Assembly: GCA_020137815.1 (NCBI GenBank)
Contig: CM035352.1
Location: 4,097,861-4,137,860, forward strand
Source: Hormiphora californensis
Lineage: Eukaryota; Ctenophora; Tentaculata; Cydippida; Pleurobrachiidae
Length of the DNA: 40,000 bases
Direction: 5' to 3'
Below, piece by piece: positions 39,984-40,000 of the stretch (its first letter is position 1; every line of letters starts with the position of its first letter). Made by a program: the position numbers and the translations under genes. Under the pieces are notes generated by a model. That model saw only the letters and a list, made by a program, of their open reading frames with translations, was not told the origin of the DNA and made no database searches.

Positions 39984-40000
39984 ATCACTACCCTTATAAT

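Larger units (their letters stand above)
34201..40000 (-). mobile_element. Degenerate CR1/L2-like non-LTR retrotransposon
   Basis: Reading the minus strand from 40000 down: an N-terminal frame (39983-39648), endonuclease fragments (about 38824-38157), reverse transcriptase fragments (about 37800-36525), a C-terminal tail (36143-35898), a 3' UTR, and a 3' terminus cggtatataagcgcgga followed by (TTA)n at 34201-34217. A microsatellite 3' end instead of poly(A) suits CR1/L2-like LINEs. Many frameshifts and stops make it non-functional. A foldback element interrupts the 3' UTR. It runs off the right edge of the window. Confidence 0.8.

Overview
The window is eukaryotic and almost certainly metazoan. 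Coding sequence is split into many short exons with GT/AG introns. The one recognisable host gene has the SH3 - fibronectin III - SH3 layout of the RIM-binding proteins (RIM-BP), which tether calcium channels at presynaptic release sites. Long GA/CT microsatellites, several foldback DNA transposons and non-LTR retrotransposon remains fill the rest. Species cannot be read from the sequence. The compact introns and RIM-BP-like architecture would fit an invertebrate, possibly an early-branching one, but that is inference.

Layout. 1-1.5 kb: purine-rich repeat. 1.5-2.5 kb (minus): an intact RNase H / Cys-His reading frame, the 3' end of a 5'-truncated LINE. 2.5-5.8 kb: AT-rich intergenic DNA with several small hairpin elements. 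5.88-13.70 kb (minus): 17 exon blocks of the RIM-BP-like gene, giving about 1,300 residues: coiled coil, SH3, three FN3, SH3, stop. 16.20-22.23 kb (minus): seven in-phase exons encoding 327 residues that start with their own ATG and are mostly coiled coil. They are either the N-terminus of the same gene or a separate upstream gene. The link across 13.7-16.2 kb could not be resolved.

17.55-24.0 kb and 24.2-32.9 kb are two direct copies of the same locus. The second copy repeats five of the coiled-coil exons with the same exon lengths and splice sites, plus a ruined sixth. The copies differ by whole insertions. Copy 1 carries a 1.62 kb foldback element (10-bp target duplication) and a 1.0 kb foldback element (TTAA duplication); copy 2 holds the exact empty sites. 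Copy 2 carries a 0.6 kb hairpin-rich insert, a G-rich minisatellite and a 3.9 kb insert bounded by 264-bp identical direct repeats. The junction (about 22.7-25.3 kb) looks like unpolished long-read sequence, so the tandem arrangement may be two haplotypes assembled end to end.

34.2-40 kb (minus): a frame-broken CR1/L2-like LINE with recognisable endonuclease, reverse transcriptase and C-terminal pieces. Its 3' end is split by a 1.34 kb near-perfect foldback element.

No RNA gene, CRISPR array or operon was found. The strongest observations are the three large foldback elements, two of them with natural empty sites in the same window, and a 109-bp hAT-like MITE that sits on a splice donor and has duplicated it.
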